From Pseudomonas fluorescens (GTDB lineage: Bacteria; Pseudomonadota; Gammaproteobacteria; Pseudomonadales; Pseudomonadaceae), in the NCBI RefSeq assembly GCF_902497855.1, contig NZ_CABVHU010000002.1, positions 248,001-312,000 on the forward strand: a stretch of DNA of 64,000 bases, read 5' to 3'. How positions within the stretch are numbered: the first letter of the stretch is position 1; each line of letters starts with the position of its first letter. The notes beneath the pieces are model-generated. The model searched no databases and was not told the origin of the DNA. It saw only the letters and a list, made by a program, of their open reading frames with translations. Shown here in pieces: positions 18,044 through 29,118 of the stretch. The position numbers and the translations under genes were made by a program.

Positions 18044-19279
18044 TCACTCCTTGCTTGAAATGCCTGATGGACTGGAAAGGGCGGCAGGTACTTGGAAAAC
18101 GTGTCGCAAATAGGCGACGAAATTCGGGTCTTTGCAATGTGTCTTGCCCGGCTCGTCGGAGATCTTTGCCACCGGCTGGCCGTTGCAGGCGGTCATTTTA
18201 AGCACGATGCTCATCGGTTCGACACCCGGAATATCGCATGTCAGGTTGGTGCCGATGCCGAAACTGACATTGATCCGACCGCGCAGCGCCCGAAAAATCT
18301 CCAGGGACTTGGGCAGCGTCAGGCTGTCGGAGAACACCAGCGTCTTGCTCATCGGGTCGATGCCCAGCTGGTGATAGCGGGCGATGGCTTTTTCCGCCCA
18401 GAGCACCGGATCACCGGAATCGTGGCGCAAGCCGTCGAAGAGTTTGGCGAAATACAGGTCGAAATCACTGAGGAAGGCATCGGTGGTGATGCAGTCGGTC
18501 AGGGCGATCCCGAGCAAGCCGCGATACTCGCGGACCCAGCAATCGAGGGCGGCGATCTGGCTGTCGATCAGGCGCGGGCCGAGTTGCTGATGGGCCATGA
18601 TCCACTCGTGGGCCATGGTGCCCAGCGGCTTCATGTCCAGCTCACGCGACAGGTGCACGTTACTGGTGCCGACGAAGCGCCCGGGAAAATCTTGCTTGAG
18701 CACGTTGACCACTTCTTCCTGCACGCGGAACGAGAAGCGCCGGCGAGTACCGAAGTCGGCGACCTGCAATTCGGACAATTCATCGCTGCCGGCATTGGCG
18801 GTCAGCCAGTCGAACTTGCGATAGAGTTGTTCGCGCGCCTGCTCCAGGACGATTTCCCTGTAGCGATAGCGGTTGCGCACTTCGCTGACAATCGCCAGCA
18901 GCGGCACTTCGAACAGAATCACATGCAACCATGGCCCACGCAGGCGAATGAACAGCTCGCCGTTTTCGATCCCGGTGTGAACGTAGCGCAAGTTGAAGCG
19001 AAACAAACCGAGAAAACGCAGGAAATCCGGTTTCATGAAGCTGATGCGCTCCATGAAACTCAACTGGTCGGCACTCAGGCTCAACTCGGCCAGACGCTCG
19101 ATCTGGAAGCGGATCTCCGCCAGGTACGGGCGTAGATCCTCACTGTTTCGGCAACGGAACTCCCATTCGACTTCCACGTTCGGGTAGTTGTGCAGCACCG
19201 CCTGCATCATCGTCAGTTTGTAGAAGTCGGTGTCGAGCAGGTTCTGCACGATGCGATCGGCAAACACACTCTCGCTCAT
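18044..19279 (-). CDS. pncB: Nicotinate phosphoribosyltransferase
   Basis: 411 aa starting [20 protein letters not shown]. It converts nicotinate and PRPP to nicotinate mononucleotide, the entry step of NAD salvage. Family signatures: [38 protein letters not shown] with the catalytic His, and [11 protein letters not shown]. Length is as expected for the bacterial PncB class. It is the first gene of the pncB-nadE pair. Confidence 0.97.
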   Translation of the reverse strand: MSESVFADRIVQNLLDTDFYKLTMMQAVLHNYPNVEVEWEFRCRNSEDLRPYLAEIRFQIERLAELSLSADQLSFMERISFMKPDFLRFLGLFRFNLRYVHTGIENGELFIRLRGPWLHVILFEVPLLAIVSEVRNRYRYREIVLEQAREQLYRKFDWLTANAGSDELSELQVADFGTRRRFSFRVQEEVVNVLKQDFPGRFVGTSNVHLSRELDMKPLGTMAHEWIMAHQQLGPRLIDSQIAALDCWVREYRGLLGIALTDCITTDAFLSDFDLYFAKLFDGLRHDSGDPVLWAEKAIARYHQLGIDPMSKTLVFSDSLTLPKSLEIFRALRGRINVSFGIGTNLTCDIPGVEPMSIVLKMTACNGQPVAKISDEPGKTHCKDPNFVAYLRHVFQVPAALSSPSGISSKE

Positions 19280-19397
19280 AACGGGGATCTCCAGGCTGGC
19301 CGCGGCCTGTGGCAGCGACGTTGCAGCTGTTTCAATGAATGGGGCTAGTGGCGCATATCGGTGGTGAGGATTGCCAGTAATTTTTTCAGACAGGTCT

Positions 19398-19489
19398 CTG
19401 TAGGAGCCGGCTTGCCGGCGAAGGCGGCGTGTCAGGCGACATTGATGTTGGAGGTGATGGCCTCTTCGCCGGCAAGCCAGCTCCTACAG
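19398..19489. repeat. Palindromic intergenic repeat (CTGTAGGAGCCGGC family)
   Basis: Left arm ctgtaggagccggcttgccg and right arm cggcaagccagctcctacag are near-perfect inverted copies. It sits between pncB and the convergent side of the lysR gene; the rest of this 250-nt gap shows nothing. Confidence 0.88.
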
Positions 19490-19526
19490 GGATTGCGTGA
19501 GGCTTCAAATATGCGATGCGTCCGGG

Positions 19527-20417
19527 CTATCCAATCTGCTCCAGCATCCACTTCACAAAATCCCGCACTTTCGGCACTTCCGCCGCATGCTCCGGGTACG
19601 CCAGGTAATAGGCATCGGTGCTGGGCATCGCGTGTTGCCAGGGTATGACCAGTTTGCCGTCGGCCAATTCCTCTTCCACCAGAAACTTCGGCAACAGCGC
19701 CACGCCGCAGCCGACCTGGGCGGCGCGGATGCACATGTAGAAGGTTTCGAACCGCGGGCCGTGGTAACTGTGCTCGGTGTGGTAGCCCTGGCTGTCGAAC
19801 CAGTCATGCCAGGCCTGGGGCCGGGAGGCGTTTTGCAAAAGGACCAGGTCTGTGAGTTGTGTCGGGTCGGTGAAGGGGGCATCCGGCAGGCTGCCCGGTG
19901 CGCAAACCGGCACCAGCTCTTCGCTGAACAGCTTCAGGCATTCGGTGCCGGGGCGCGAACCCTGTCCAAAATAGAACGCCAGGTCGCTGCGACCCTGCAA
20001 CAGGTCGTCGGCTTCCTGTTCGCTGCACAGGTCCAGGTGGATCGACGGGTGACGCAGGCGCCAGCCTTTCAAGCGTGGCACCAGCCAGCGGGCGCCGAAG
20101 GTCGGAGGCGTGGAGACGCGCAAGACTTCGGTCTCACCGCCGTAGGAGCGCAGGTAATGGGTCGACATCTCGACCTGGGTGAGAATTTTTCGCACCTCTA
20201 CCAGGTACAAATCTCCGGCGGGGGTCATTTGCAGGCGTCGGCGCACCCGACGGAACAGCAGGTGCTGCAACAACTCTTCGAGTTGTGCGACTTGTTTGCT
20301 CACCGCGCTCTGGGTCAGGTTCAGCTCTTCGGCGGCCCGGGTGAAACTCAAATGTCGGGTCACAGCCTCGAAACACTGCAGTGCGGTGATCGACGGCAGA
20401 TAGCGTTTGTTCAGCAT
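19527..20417 (-). CDS. LysR family transcriptional regulator, divergent from amaB
   Basis: 296 aa. The N-terminal winged helix-turn-helix (LQCFEAVTRHLSFTRAAEEL...SAVSKQVAQLE) is followed by a periplasmic-binding-like effector domain of the GcvA type (TPPTFGARWLVPRL, CGVALLPKFLVEEEL). It is transcribed away from amaB with 174 nt between the starts, the usual arrangement for a LysR regulator of its neighbour. In P. putida a LysR gene lies beside amaB/amaA in the same way, so control of pipecolate/lysine catabolism is likely, with the inducer unknown. Confidence 0.92.
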   Translation of the reverse strand: MLNKRYLPSITALQCFEAVTRHLSFTRAAEELNLTQSAVSKQVAQLEELLQHLLFRRVRRRLQMTPAGDLYLVEVRKILTQVEMSTHYLRSYGGETEVLRVSTPPTFGARWLVPRLKGWRLRHPSIHLDLCSEQEADDLLQGRSDLAFYFGQGSRPGTECLKLFSEELVPVCAPGSLPDAPFTDPTQLTDLVLLQNASRPQAWHDWFDSQGYHTEHSYHGPRFETFYMCIRAAQVGCGVALLPKFLVEEELADGKLVIPWQHAMPSTDAYYLAYPEHAAEVPKVRDFVKWMLEQIG

Positions 20418-20591
20418 GGGTGGTCCTTTCTTCTTGTCTCTTTATTGCCAGCAATGCACAGCATGAATAAACGGAATGATATCTCTCTTAAAGGTCGTTT
20501 GTTGAGTAACCTCCGGGGCGCTAAAACTACAGGTCTGATCAGTCGTGATTTTCCGGCTGCCCACTTTCTGTTTTTGCTTGAGGAATGACCC

Positions 20592-22082
20592 ATGGTTGCC
20601 GCATTGCTTGATCGTCTTGGTGTGAACCCGGCCCTGTATCAAAACGGCAAAGTGCCGGTGCATTCGCCCATCGATGGCAGCCGGATCGCCGCCGTGAACT
20701 GGGAAGGCGCCGCCGAAGTCGAGCAGCACATCAGTCGCGCAGATCATGCGTTCGAACTGTGGCGCAAAGTCCCGGCGCCGCGCCGTGGCGAACTGGTGCG
20801 TCAGCTGGGCGATATCCTGCGTGAATACAAGGCCGACCTCGGCGAGCTGGTGTCCTGGGAAGCCGGCAAGATCACCCAGGAAGGCCTGGGTGAAGTTCAG
20901 GAAATGATCGACATTTGCGACTTCGCCGTGGGGCTGTCCCGTCAGCTGTATGGCTTGACCATCGCCTCCGAGCGCCCTGGCCACCATATGCGCGAAACCT
21001 GGCACCCGCTGGGCGTTGTCGGCGTGATCAGCGCGTTCAACTTCCCTGTCGCGGTCTGGGCCTGGAACACCACGCTGGCGCTGGTCTGTGGTAACCCGGT
21101 GATCTGGAAACCGTCGGAAAAAACCCCACTGACCGCCTTGGCCTGCCAGGCGCTGTTCGATCGTGTACTGAAAAACTTCAGCGATGCGCCACCGCACCTG
21201 AGCCAAGTGATCATTGGCGGCCGCGATGCCGGTGAAGCCCTGGTCGATGACCCGCGTGTTGCGCTGGTCAGCGCCACCGGCAGCACCCGCATGGGCCGCG
21301 AAGTGGCACCGAAGATCGCCGCACGTTTCGCTCGCAGCATTCTCGAACTGGGCGGCAACAACGCGATGATCCTCGGCCCAAGCGCCGACCTGGACATGGC
21401 CGTGCGTGCGATCCTGTTCAGCTCCGTTGGCACTGCGGGCCAGCGTTGCACCACGCTGCGTCGCCTGATTGCCCATGAGTCGGTGAAAGAGGAAATCGTC
21501 ACCCGCCTCAAAGCCGCTTATTCCAAGGTGCGCATCGGCCATCCGCTGGAAGGCAACCTGGTCGGTCCACTGATCGACAAGCACAGTTTCGAAAACATGC
21601 AGGACGCTCTGGAACAGGCGTTGAGCGAAGGTGGCCGGGTATTCGGTGGCACGCGTCAACTGGAAGACCAATTTCCGAACGCTTACTACGTCTCGCCGGC
21701 GATCGTGGAAATGCCGGAGCAGAGCGATGTGGTGTGCAGCGAAACCTTCGCGCCGATCCTGTACGTGATCGGTTACAACGACTTCGAAGAAGCCCTGCGC
21801 CTGAACAATGCCGTGCCACAGGGCCTGTCATCGTGCATCTTCACTACTGACGTGCGTGAAGCCGAGCAGTTCATGTCGGCGGTGGGCAGCGACTGCGGCA
21901 TCGCCAACGTCAATATCGGCCCGAGCGGCGCGGAAATCGGCGGCGCGTTCGGTGGCGAAAAAGAAACCGGCGGTGGTCGTGAATCGGGCTCCGATGCATG
22001 GCGCGGGTACATGCGCCGTCAGACCAATACCGTGAACTATTCGCTGGAGTTGCCGTTGGCTCAGGGCATTACGTTCGACTGA
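20592..22082 (+). CDS. amaB: L-piperidine-6-carboxylate (2-aminoadipate semialdehyde) dehydrogenase
   Basis: 496 aa aldehyde dehydrogenase with NAD-binding AFNFPVAVWAW and WKPSEKTPL, the general-base Glu in LELGGNNAMI, and the catalytic Cys in GTAGQRCTTLRR. This sequence type (ALDH7-like) oxidises piperidine-6-carboxylate/2-aminoadipate semialdehyde to 2-aminoadipate in the D-lysine/pipecolate pathway. The following amaA-type oxidase and the divergent LysR gene reproduce the P. putida order, which supports the assignment beyond the generic aldehyde dehydrogenase family. Confidence 0.92.
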   Translation: MVAALLDRLGVNPALYQNGKVPVHSPIDGSRIAAVNWEGAAEVEQHISRADHAFELWRKVPAPRRGELVRQLGDILREYKADLGELVSWEAGKITQEGLGEVQEMIDICDFAVGLSRQLYGLTIASERPGHHMRETWHPLGVVGVISAFNFPVAVWAWNTTLALVCGNPVIWKPSEKTPLTALACQALFDRVLKNFSDAPPHLSQVIIGGRDAGEALVDDPRVALVSATGSTRMGREVAPKIAARFARSILELGGNNAMILGPSADLDMAVRAILFSSVGTAGQRCTTLRRLIAHESVKEEIVTRLKAAYSKVRIGHPLEGNLVGPLIDKHSFENMQDALEQALSEGGRVFGGTRQLEDQFPNAYYVSPAIVEMPEQSDVVCSETFAPILYVIGYNDFEEALRLNNAVPQGLSSCIFTTDVREAEQFMSAVGSDCGIANVNIGPSGAEIGGAFGGEKETGGGRESGSDAWRGYMRRQTNTVNYSLELPLAQGITFD

Positions 22083-22093
22083 TCGGTGATCCC

Positions 22094-22195
22094 CTGTAGG
22101 AGCGAGCTCGCTCGCGACGGACGTCAACGATAACGCGTGTTTGCTGCATAAACGCGTTGGCCTGACGTTTTTCGCGAGCAAGCTCGCTCCTACAG
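22094..22195. repeat. Palindromic repeat between amaB and amaA
   Basis: Arms ctgtaggagcgagctcgctc and gagcaagctcgctcctacag flank ~60 nt. It lies inside the probable amaBA transcript and could fold in the mRNA, stabilising the upstream part or damping expression of amaA. Confidence 0.88.
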
Positions 22196-22235
22196 TTAAA
22201 TGGTGTGTTGGTTAGGTTTCTGTTGGAGTCTGGCA

Positions 22236-23519
22236 ATGCCGTTACGCGAAGAATGTTTATGGGAAAAACTGACGCCGCAAAGACCGGACAATTCGGCGCT
22301 CAAAGGCGAGCTGAAGGTGGATGTCTGCGTCATTGGCGCCGGTTTCACCGGTCTGTCGGCGGCGGTGCATTTGCTGGAACAAGGTAAAAATGTCTGCGTA
22401 CTGGAAGCCCATCGTGCCGGTCATGGCGGTTCGGGGCGCAACGTCGGGCTGGTCAACGCCGGGATGTGGATTCCACCGGACGAGATCGAAGAAGGGTTTG
22501 GCGAAGCGGTCGGCAGTCAGCTCAATCGCATGCTCGGTGCGGCACCGTCCCTGGTGTTCAGCCTGGTCGACAAATACAACATCGATTGCCAACTGCGGCG
22601 CGAAGGCACGTTGCACATGGCGCACAACGCCCGTGGCGAAACGGACCTGCGCAGTCGTGAACAGCAATGGAAGCGTCGCGGAGCGCCGGTGGAACTGTTG
22701 ACCGGTCAAGCCTGCGAACAAGCGACGGGCACGAAAAAGATTGCCGCCGCGCTGCTTGATCGACGTGCTGGCACGATCAACCCGATGGCTTATACGACAG
22801 GGCTGGCCAAAGCGGCTATCGGGCTTGGCGGTCAGCTGTTCGATCATTCTCCGGTGACCCGACTCGAACGTCAGGGCCAGCGCTGGTCGGTGCAAACGGC
22901 TCAGGGCTCGGTACTGGCCGAGCAAGTGGTCATCGCCTCCAACGCTTACACCGAGGGCGACTGGACCGAGTTGCGGCGCAATTTCTTCCCCGGTTATTAC
23001 TATCAGGTAGCTTCGGTCCCGCTGACCGAAGAGGCCGCGCAGCAAATCCTGCCCGGCGGCCAGGGTTCCTGGGATACCCGCCAGGTACTCAGCAGTATTC
23101 GTCGGGATAAAGACGGCCGGCTGTTGCTCGGCAGTCTCGGTAATGGCAATAAAAAGCCGACCTGGTTCCTGAAAGCCTGGGCCGACCGGGTTCAGCAGCA
23201 CTACTTTCCTTACTTGAAACCGGTGGAGTGGGAGTGCACCTGGACCGGTTGCATCGCGTTCACGCCAGACCATCTGATGCGTCTGTTCGAACCCGCGCCC
23301 GGATTAGTGGCTGTCACCGGTTACAACGGCCGGGGCGTGACGACCGGTACCGTGGTCGGCAAAGCTTTTGCCGATTATTTGTGTAATGGAAATCCTCAAG
23401 CTTTGCCGATTCCCTTCGCCCCCATGCAGCCGCTGGCAGGGGCAGGATTGCGCAGCTGTTTATACGAAGCCGGTTTTTCGCTGTATCACGCAGGCCAGTG
23501 CCTGCGGATCGTTATTTGA
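22236..23519 (+). CDS. amaA: FAD-dependent L-pipecolate oxidase
   Basis: 427 aa from ATG 22236 (MPLREECLWEKL), with TTGGAGTC upstream; the 12 extra codons before it lack support. The FAD-binding Rossmann motif is clear (VDVCVIGAGFTGLSAAVHLLE, then LEAHRAGHGGSGRNVGLVN) and the DAO-type C-terminus has GYNGRGVTTGTVVGKAFADYL. It oxidises L-pipecolate to piperidine-6-carboxylate, the substrate of AmaB encoded just upstream. The related glycine/D-amino-acid oxidases are the alternative; the neighbour decides in favour of pipecolate. Confidence 0.88.
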   Translation: MPLREECLWEKLTPQRPDNSALKGELKVDVCVIGAGFTGLSAAVHLLEQGKNVCVLEAHRAGHGGSGRNVGLVNAGMWIPPDEIEEGFGEAVGSQLNRMLGAAPSLVFSLVDKYNIDCQLRREGTLHMAHNARGETDLRSREQQWKRRGAPVELLTGQACEQATGTKKIAAALLDRRAGTINPMAYTTGLAKAAIGLGGQLFDHSPVTRLERQGQRWSVQTAQGSVLAEQVVIASNAYTEGDWTELRRNFFPGYYYQVASVPLTEEAAQQILPGGQGSWDTRQVLSSIRRDKDGRLLLGSLGNGNKKPTWFLKAWADRVQQHYFPYLKPVEWECTWTGCIAFTPDHLMRLFEPAPGLVAVTGYNGRGVTTGTVVGKAFADYLCNGNPQALPIPFAPMQPLAGAGLRSCLYEAGFSLYHAGQCLRIVI

Positions 23520-23639
23520 TTGTTGAAATTTGTTGCTGAAAGCGGCGCTTTTACGCGTAGCGACTAGCCTGTAGTGGTGCGGGTTGTAGCAGTCCCGCAC
23601 CAGCAGTGTGCACTTCGGTGACGCACGTTGTTACAGGCT

Positions 23640-23737
23640 GGTTGCACGTCGTTTGGCGCCGCGGTTGCAATGATGGCGCATGCGGGTTGCGCCTTTATAA
23701 ATAAATGGTTTCACCTTCCGCGGTTTAGATGGTTGCA
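23640..23737. promoter_or_regulatory. Four phased GGTTGC(A/G) repeats, possible activator sites
   Basis: GGTTGCA at 23640, 23663 and 23731 and GGTTGCG at 23685: start-to-start distances of 23, 22 and 46 nt. They lie 80-170 nt upstream of the -24 element of the sigma-54 promoter, where enhancer-binding proteins bind. The binding protein is unknown. Apart from this and the promoter, the 363-nt gap 23520-23882 shows nothing. Confidence 0.45.
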
Positions 23738-23810
23738 CGCCCAATGAAAATGGGCTCGAAACAGTCGATAGAACAATAAGGTAGCGACTTTTCCCAGAAT
23801 AAAAAACCGA

Positions 23811-23826
23811 TGGCACGGCCCTTGCT
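23811..23826 (+). promoter_or_regulatory. Sigma-54 (RpoN) -24/-12 promoter of the branched-chain amino acid transporter
   Basis: TGGCACGGCCCTTGCT matches the consensus TGGCACG-N4-TTGCW at every defined position, with exactly 10 nt between the GG and GC pairs. Transcription would start near 23837, about 45 nt before the first gene. RpoN dependence implies nitrogen- or inducer-linked activation by an enhancer-binding protein. Confidence 0.85.
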
Positions 23827-23882
23827 CTGAGCATTCAGAGAAGTCGCAGTGCCAACTAAAAAAAACCATGGAGCACCACCTC

Positions 23883-25016
23883 ATGTCCCAGACGTTTTAC
23901 AAGAAAGGCTTTCTGGCCCTCGCAGTGGCAGCTGCGTTGGGTGTTTCTGCGTTTGCACAGGCTGACGTAAAAATTGGTGTGGCGGGTCCAATGACAGGTG
24001 CCAACGCGGCATTTGGCGAGCAGTACATGAAGGGTGCACAAGCGGCGGCCGATGCGGTCAACGCGGCGGGCGGCGTCAATGGGGAAAAAATCGTACTGGT
24101 CAAGGGCGATGACGCCTGCGAACCGAAACAGGCTGTGACGGTCGCCAAGGACCTGACCAACCAGAAAGTCGTTGGCGTGGTCGGTCACTTCTGCTCTTCG
24201 TCGACCATCCCGGCTTCCGAGATCTACGATGAAGCGGGCATCATCGCGATCACCCCCGGTTCCACCAACCCGGCGGTTACCGAGCGCGGCCTGAGTGCCA
24301 TGTTCCGTATGTGCGGGCGTGACGACCAGCAAGGCATCGTGGCCGGCGACTACATTGTCGACGTGCTCAAGGGCAAGAAAGTCGTGGTCCTGCACGACAA
24401 GGATACCTACGGCCAAGGCCTGGCGGACGCTACCAAGGCCCAGCTGGAAAAACGCGGCGTGAAGCCGGTGCTGTATGAAGGCCTGACCCGCGGCGAGAAA
24501 GATTTCAGCACCATCGTCACCAAGATCCGCGGCGCTGGCGCCGACGTCGTCTACTTCGGTGGTCTGCACCCGGAAGCCGGTCCCCTGGTGCGCCAACTGC
24601 GTGAGCAAGGGCTCAAGGACGTCAAGTTCATGTCCGACGATGGCATCGTGACCGACGAACTGGTGACCACCGCTGGCGGTCCGCAATTCGTCGACGGCGT
24701 GCTGATGACCTTCGGCGCCGACCCGCGCATGCTGCCAGAAAGCAAGACCGTAGTGGATGAGTTCCGCAAGAAAGGCACCGAGCCTGAAGGCTACACCCTG
24801 TACGCCTATGCTTCGGTCCAGACCCTGGCCGCCGCCTTCAATGGCGCCAAGTCCAACAAGGGCGAAGAAGCTGCCGCGTGGCTGAAGAAAAACCCGGTCA
24901 AAACCGTGATGGGCGAGAAGACCTGGGACGCCAAGGGCGACCTGAAAGTCTCCGACTACGTGGTTTACCAGTGGGACAAGGATGGCAAATACCACCAGCT
25001 GGAAAAACAGAAGTGA
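23883..25016 (+). CDS. braC: Branched-chain amino acid ABC transporter, periplasmic binding protein
   Basis: 377 aa from ATG 23883 (MSQTFYKKGFLALAVAAALG). A Sec signal peptide ends near AFAQADVKIG. The mature part is a type-I periplasmic binding protein of the LivJ/BraC class (VGVVGHFCSSSTIPASEIY, TPGSTNP, DKDTYGQGLADATK). It captures leucine, isoleucine, valine and probably alanine in the periplasm for the permease encoded downstream. It is the first gene behind the sigma-54 promoter and separated from the permease genes by a stem-loop, consistent with higher expression of the binding protein. Confidence 0.95.
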   Translation: MSQTFYKKGFLALAVAAALGVSAFAQADVKIGVAGPMTGANAAFGEQYMKGAQAAADAVNAAGGVNGEKIVLVKGDDACEPKQAVTVAKDLTNQKVVGVVGHFCSSSTIPASEIYDEAGIIAITPGSTNPAVTERGLSAMFRMCGRDDQQGIVAGDYIVDVLKGKKVVVLHDKDTYGQGLADATKAQLEKRGVKPVLYEGLTRGEKDFSTIVTKIRGAGADVVYFGGLHPEAGPLVRQLREQGLKDVKFMSDDGIVTDELVTTAGGPQFVDGVLMTFGADPRMLPESKTVVDEFRKKGTEPEGYTLYAYASVQTLAAAFNGAKSNKGEEAAAWLKKNPVKTVMGEKTWDAKGDLKVSDYVVYQWDKDGKYHQLEKQK

Positions 25017-25027
25017 CATGACCTGCT

Positions 25028-25058
25028 GATTGTCCGGCGCCTTGTGCGCCGGGCAATC
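25028..25058 (+). promoter_or_regulatory. Intercistronic stem-loop between braC and braD
   Basis: gattgtccggcgc / gcgccgggcaatc form a 13-bp, nearly perfect stem with a 5-nt loop and no T-run. It therefore looks like an mRNA-stabilising or partial-attenuation structure rather than a simple terminator. Confidence 0.7.
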
Positions 25059-25186
25059 AAACAACATGTCCGTGCAGTACCTGTCTTTTCTCGTAGAGCT
25101 GCACACAACCCGGTTGCACGGGTGGCTGAACCCCAGCCCGTCGCACCTGGCTTCTGTGCAGTCTCTCAAATGCGTGAGATTGCGTT

Positions 25187-26101
<915 letters not shown>

Positions 26102-26104
26102 GCG

Positions 26105-27412
26105 ATGTCTTCAACCACTAAAAAAACCATTGATCTCAAAAGAAGCCTGGTTGACGCGATTCTTGCCGGCCTTGTCGCCCTGATTGTGTTCGGCCCGATT
26201 GTCGGCGTGGTCCTCGACGGCTACGGCTTCAATCTGGAAACGACACGGGTGGCATGGATTGTCGCCATCGTCATGGCGGGCCGCTTTGCCCTGAGCCTGT
26301 TCCTGCAAACCCCCAAGGGCCTGAGAATTCTCGAAGGCTTTGAAAGCACCGGCTCCGGGGTGCATGTACTGCCGCCGGACTACAAATCCCGGTTGCGCTG
26401 GATCATTCCGGTGTTGATCGTCGTCGCCGTGGTGTTCCCGTTCTTCTCCAACTCCTACCTGCTGGGCGTGGTCATCCTCGGGCTGATCTACGTGCTGCTG
26501 GGCCTGGGGCTGAACATCGTGGTCGGCCTGGCCGGCCTGCTCGACCTGGGTTATGTGGCGTTCTACGCCATCGGTGCCTATGGACTGGCGCTCGGTTATC
26601 AATACCTGGGGCTGGGTTTCTGGACGGTGCTGCCGCTGGCGGCGATCACGGCTGGCCTGGCCGGTTGCATCCTCGGTTTCCCGGTGCTGCGCCTGCACGG
26701 TGACTACCTGGCGATCGTGACCCTGGGCTTTGGTGAAATCATCCGCTTGATCCTCAATAACTGGCTGTCCCTGACTGGCGGCCCGAACGGCATGGCGGCG
26801 CCGTTGCCAACCTTCTTCGGCCTTGAGTTCGGTAAACGAGCGAAGGAAGGGGGAGTTCCGTTCCATGAGTTTTTCGGCATCGCCTATAACCCGGACGTGA
26901 AGTACTACTTCATTTATGCGGTGTTGTTCCTGGTGGTACTGGCCGTGCTATACGTCAAGCATCGCTTGACCCGCATGCCGGTCGGCCGCGCCTGGGAAGC
27001 CTTGCGCGAAGACGAAATCGCTTGCCGCTCCATGGGCCTGAACCACGTACTGGTCAAGCTTTCGGCGTTCACCATCGGCGCTTCGACGGCTGGCCTGGCC
27101 GGCGTGTTCTTCGCCACTTATCAAGGCTTCGTCAACCCGACCTCGTTCACCTTCTTCGAATCGGCACTGATCCTCGCCATCGTGGTGCTCGGCGGCATGG
27201 GCTCGACCATCGGCGTGGTGATTGCGGCATTCGTGCTGACCGTGGCCCCGGAACTGCTGCGTGGTTTCGCCGAATACCGCGTGTTGCTGTTCGGCATCCT
27301 GATGGTGTTGATGATGATCTGGCGACCGCGCGGCCTGATTCGGATCAGCCGTACCGGTGTGGCCCCGCGTAAAGGTGCCATAGCGTATGAAAGAGGGCAG
27401 CGCCATGAGTGA
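26105..27412 (+). CDS. braE: Branched-chain amino acid ABC transporter permease, LivM type
   Basis: 435 aa from ATG 26105. An N-terminal extension of ~100 residues with two or three membrane segments, common in Pseudomonas BraE, precedes the LivM core (LNIVVGLAGLLDLGYVAFYA, GRAWEALREDEIACRSMGLN coupling loop). It is the second half of the permease pair. Its 3' end overlaps the start of braF. Confidence 0.95.
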   Translation: MSSTTKKTIDLKRSLVDAILAGLVALIVFGPIVGVVLDGYGFNLETTRVAWIVAIVMAGRFALSLFLQTPKGLRILEGFESTGSGVHVLPPDYKSRLRWIIPVLIVVAVVFPFFSNSYLLGVVILGLIYVLLGLGLNIVVGLAGLLDLGYVAFYAIGAYGLALGYQYLGLGFWTVLPLAAITAGLAGCILGFPVLRLHGDYLAIVTLGFGEIIRLILNNWLSLTGGPNGMAAPLPTFFGLEFGKRAKEGGVPFHEFFGIAYNPDVKYYFIYAVLFLVVLAVLYVKHRLTRMPVGRAWEALREDEIACRSMGLNHVLVKLSAFTIGASTAGLAGVFFATYQGFVNPTSFTFFESALILAIVVLGGMGSTIGVVIAAFVLTVAPELLRGFAEYRVLLFGILMVLMMIWRPRGLIRISRTGVAPRKGAIAYERGQRHE

Positions 27413-28273
27413 AGTCGTACTCCAAGTAGAGAAGCTGATGATGCACTTCGGCGGCATCAAGGCATTGAGCGATGTCAGCCTGAAGGTGCACCGCAACTCG
27501 ATCTTCGCCCTGATCGGCCCCAACGGTGCCGGCAAGACCACCGTGTTCAACTGCCTGACCGGGTTCTACAAGGCCTCCGGCGGCAAGATCGAACTCAATA
27601 CCCGTGGCGAGCGAACCAACGTGATCCAGCTGCTGGGCGAATCGTTCCAGTCCACCGATTTCGTTTCGCCGAAAAGCTTTATCACCCGGCTGCGCTACAA
27701 GATGTTCGGCGGTACCCACCTGGTCAACCGGGCAGGCCTGGCGCGTACGTTCCAGAACATTCGCCTGTTCAAGGAAATGTCGGTGCTGGAAAACCTGCTG
27801 GTCGCCCAGCACATGTGGGTCAACCGCAACCTGCTGGCCGGTATCCTCAACACCAAGGGCTACCGCAAGGCCGAAAGCGATGCGCTGGACCATGCGTTCT
27901 ACTGGCTGGAAGTGGTGGACCTGGTGGACTGCGCCAACCGTCTGGCCGGCGAGCTGTCCTACGGCCAACAACGCCGCCTGGAAATCGCCCGGGCCATGTG
28001 CACCCGGCCGCAGATCATCTGCCTCGACGAACCGGCCGCCGGCCTCAACCCTCAGGAAACCGAAGCGCTGAGCGCGATGATCCGGCTGCTGCGCGACGAG
28101 CACGATCTGACCGTGGTGCTGATCGAACACGATATGGGCATGGTCATGAGCATTTCCGATCACATAGTGGTACTGGACCACGGCATCGTCATCGCCGAAG
28201 GCGGGCCTGAGGCCATTCGCAACGATCCAAAGGTGATTGCCGCCTACCTGGGCGCCGATGAAGAGGAGGTGGT

Positions 28274-28277
<4 letters not shown>
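27405..28277 (+). CDS. braF: Branched-chain amino acid ABC transporter ATPase, LivG type
   Basis: 290 aa from ATG 27405 with AGAGGG upstream; an ATG six codons earlier is in frame but has no good ribosome site. Walker A GPNGAGKTT, the signature LSYGQQRRLEIARA, Walker B IICLDEPAAGLNP and the H-loop IEHDMGMV are all intact. A ~30-residue insert after the first strands (around VIQLLGESFQSTDF) is usual in this class. It overlaps braE by 8 nt and braG by 4 nt. Confidence 0.95.
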
Positions 28278-28990
<713 letters not shown>

Positions 28991-29005
28991 ACCCTTGGCT
29001 AAACC

Positions 29006-29039
29006 AAAAACGCCCTGACGAACTCAGGGCGTTTTTTTA
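29006..29039 (+). terminator. Terminator of the braCDEFG operon
   Basis: Stem ACGCCCTGA / TCAGGGCGT with a short loop, flanked by A- and T-runs, 16 nt after the braG stop. Confidence 0.92.
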
Positions 29040-29118
29040 TGCATTTTCGACGGCCCGGTAAATTTGCAGGGCTTGTTGATGCTACACAAATCAAGGAAGT
29101 CACAGGGTAAAACGAAAT

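Noticed and set aside
20442..21671. 409-codon minus-strand frame opposite amaB
   Set aside because: Shadow of a complete aldehyde dehydrogenase gene; no ribosome site and unlike any family.
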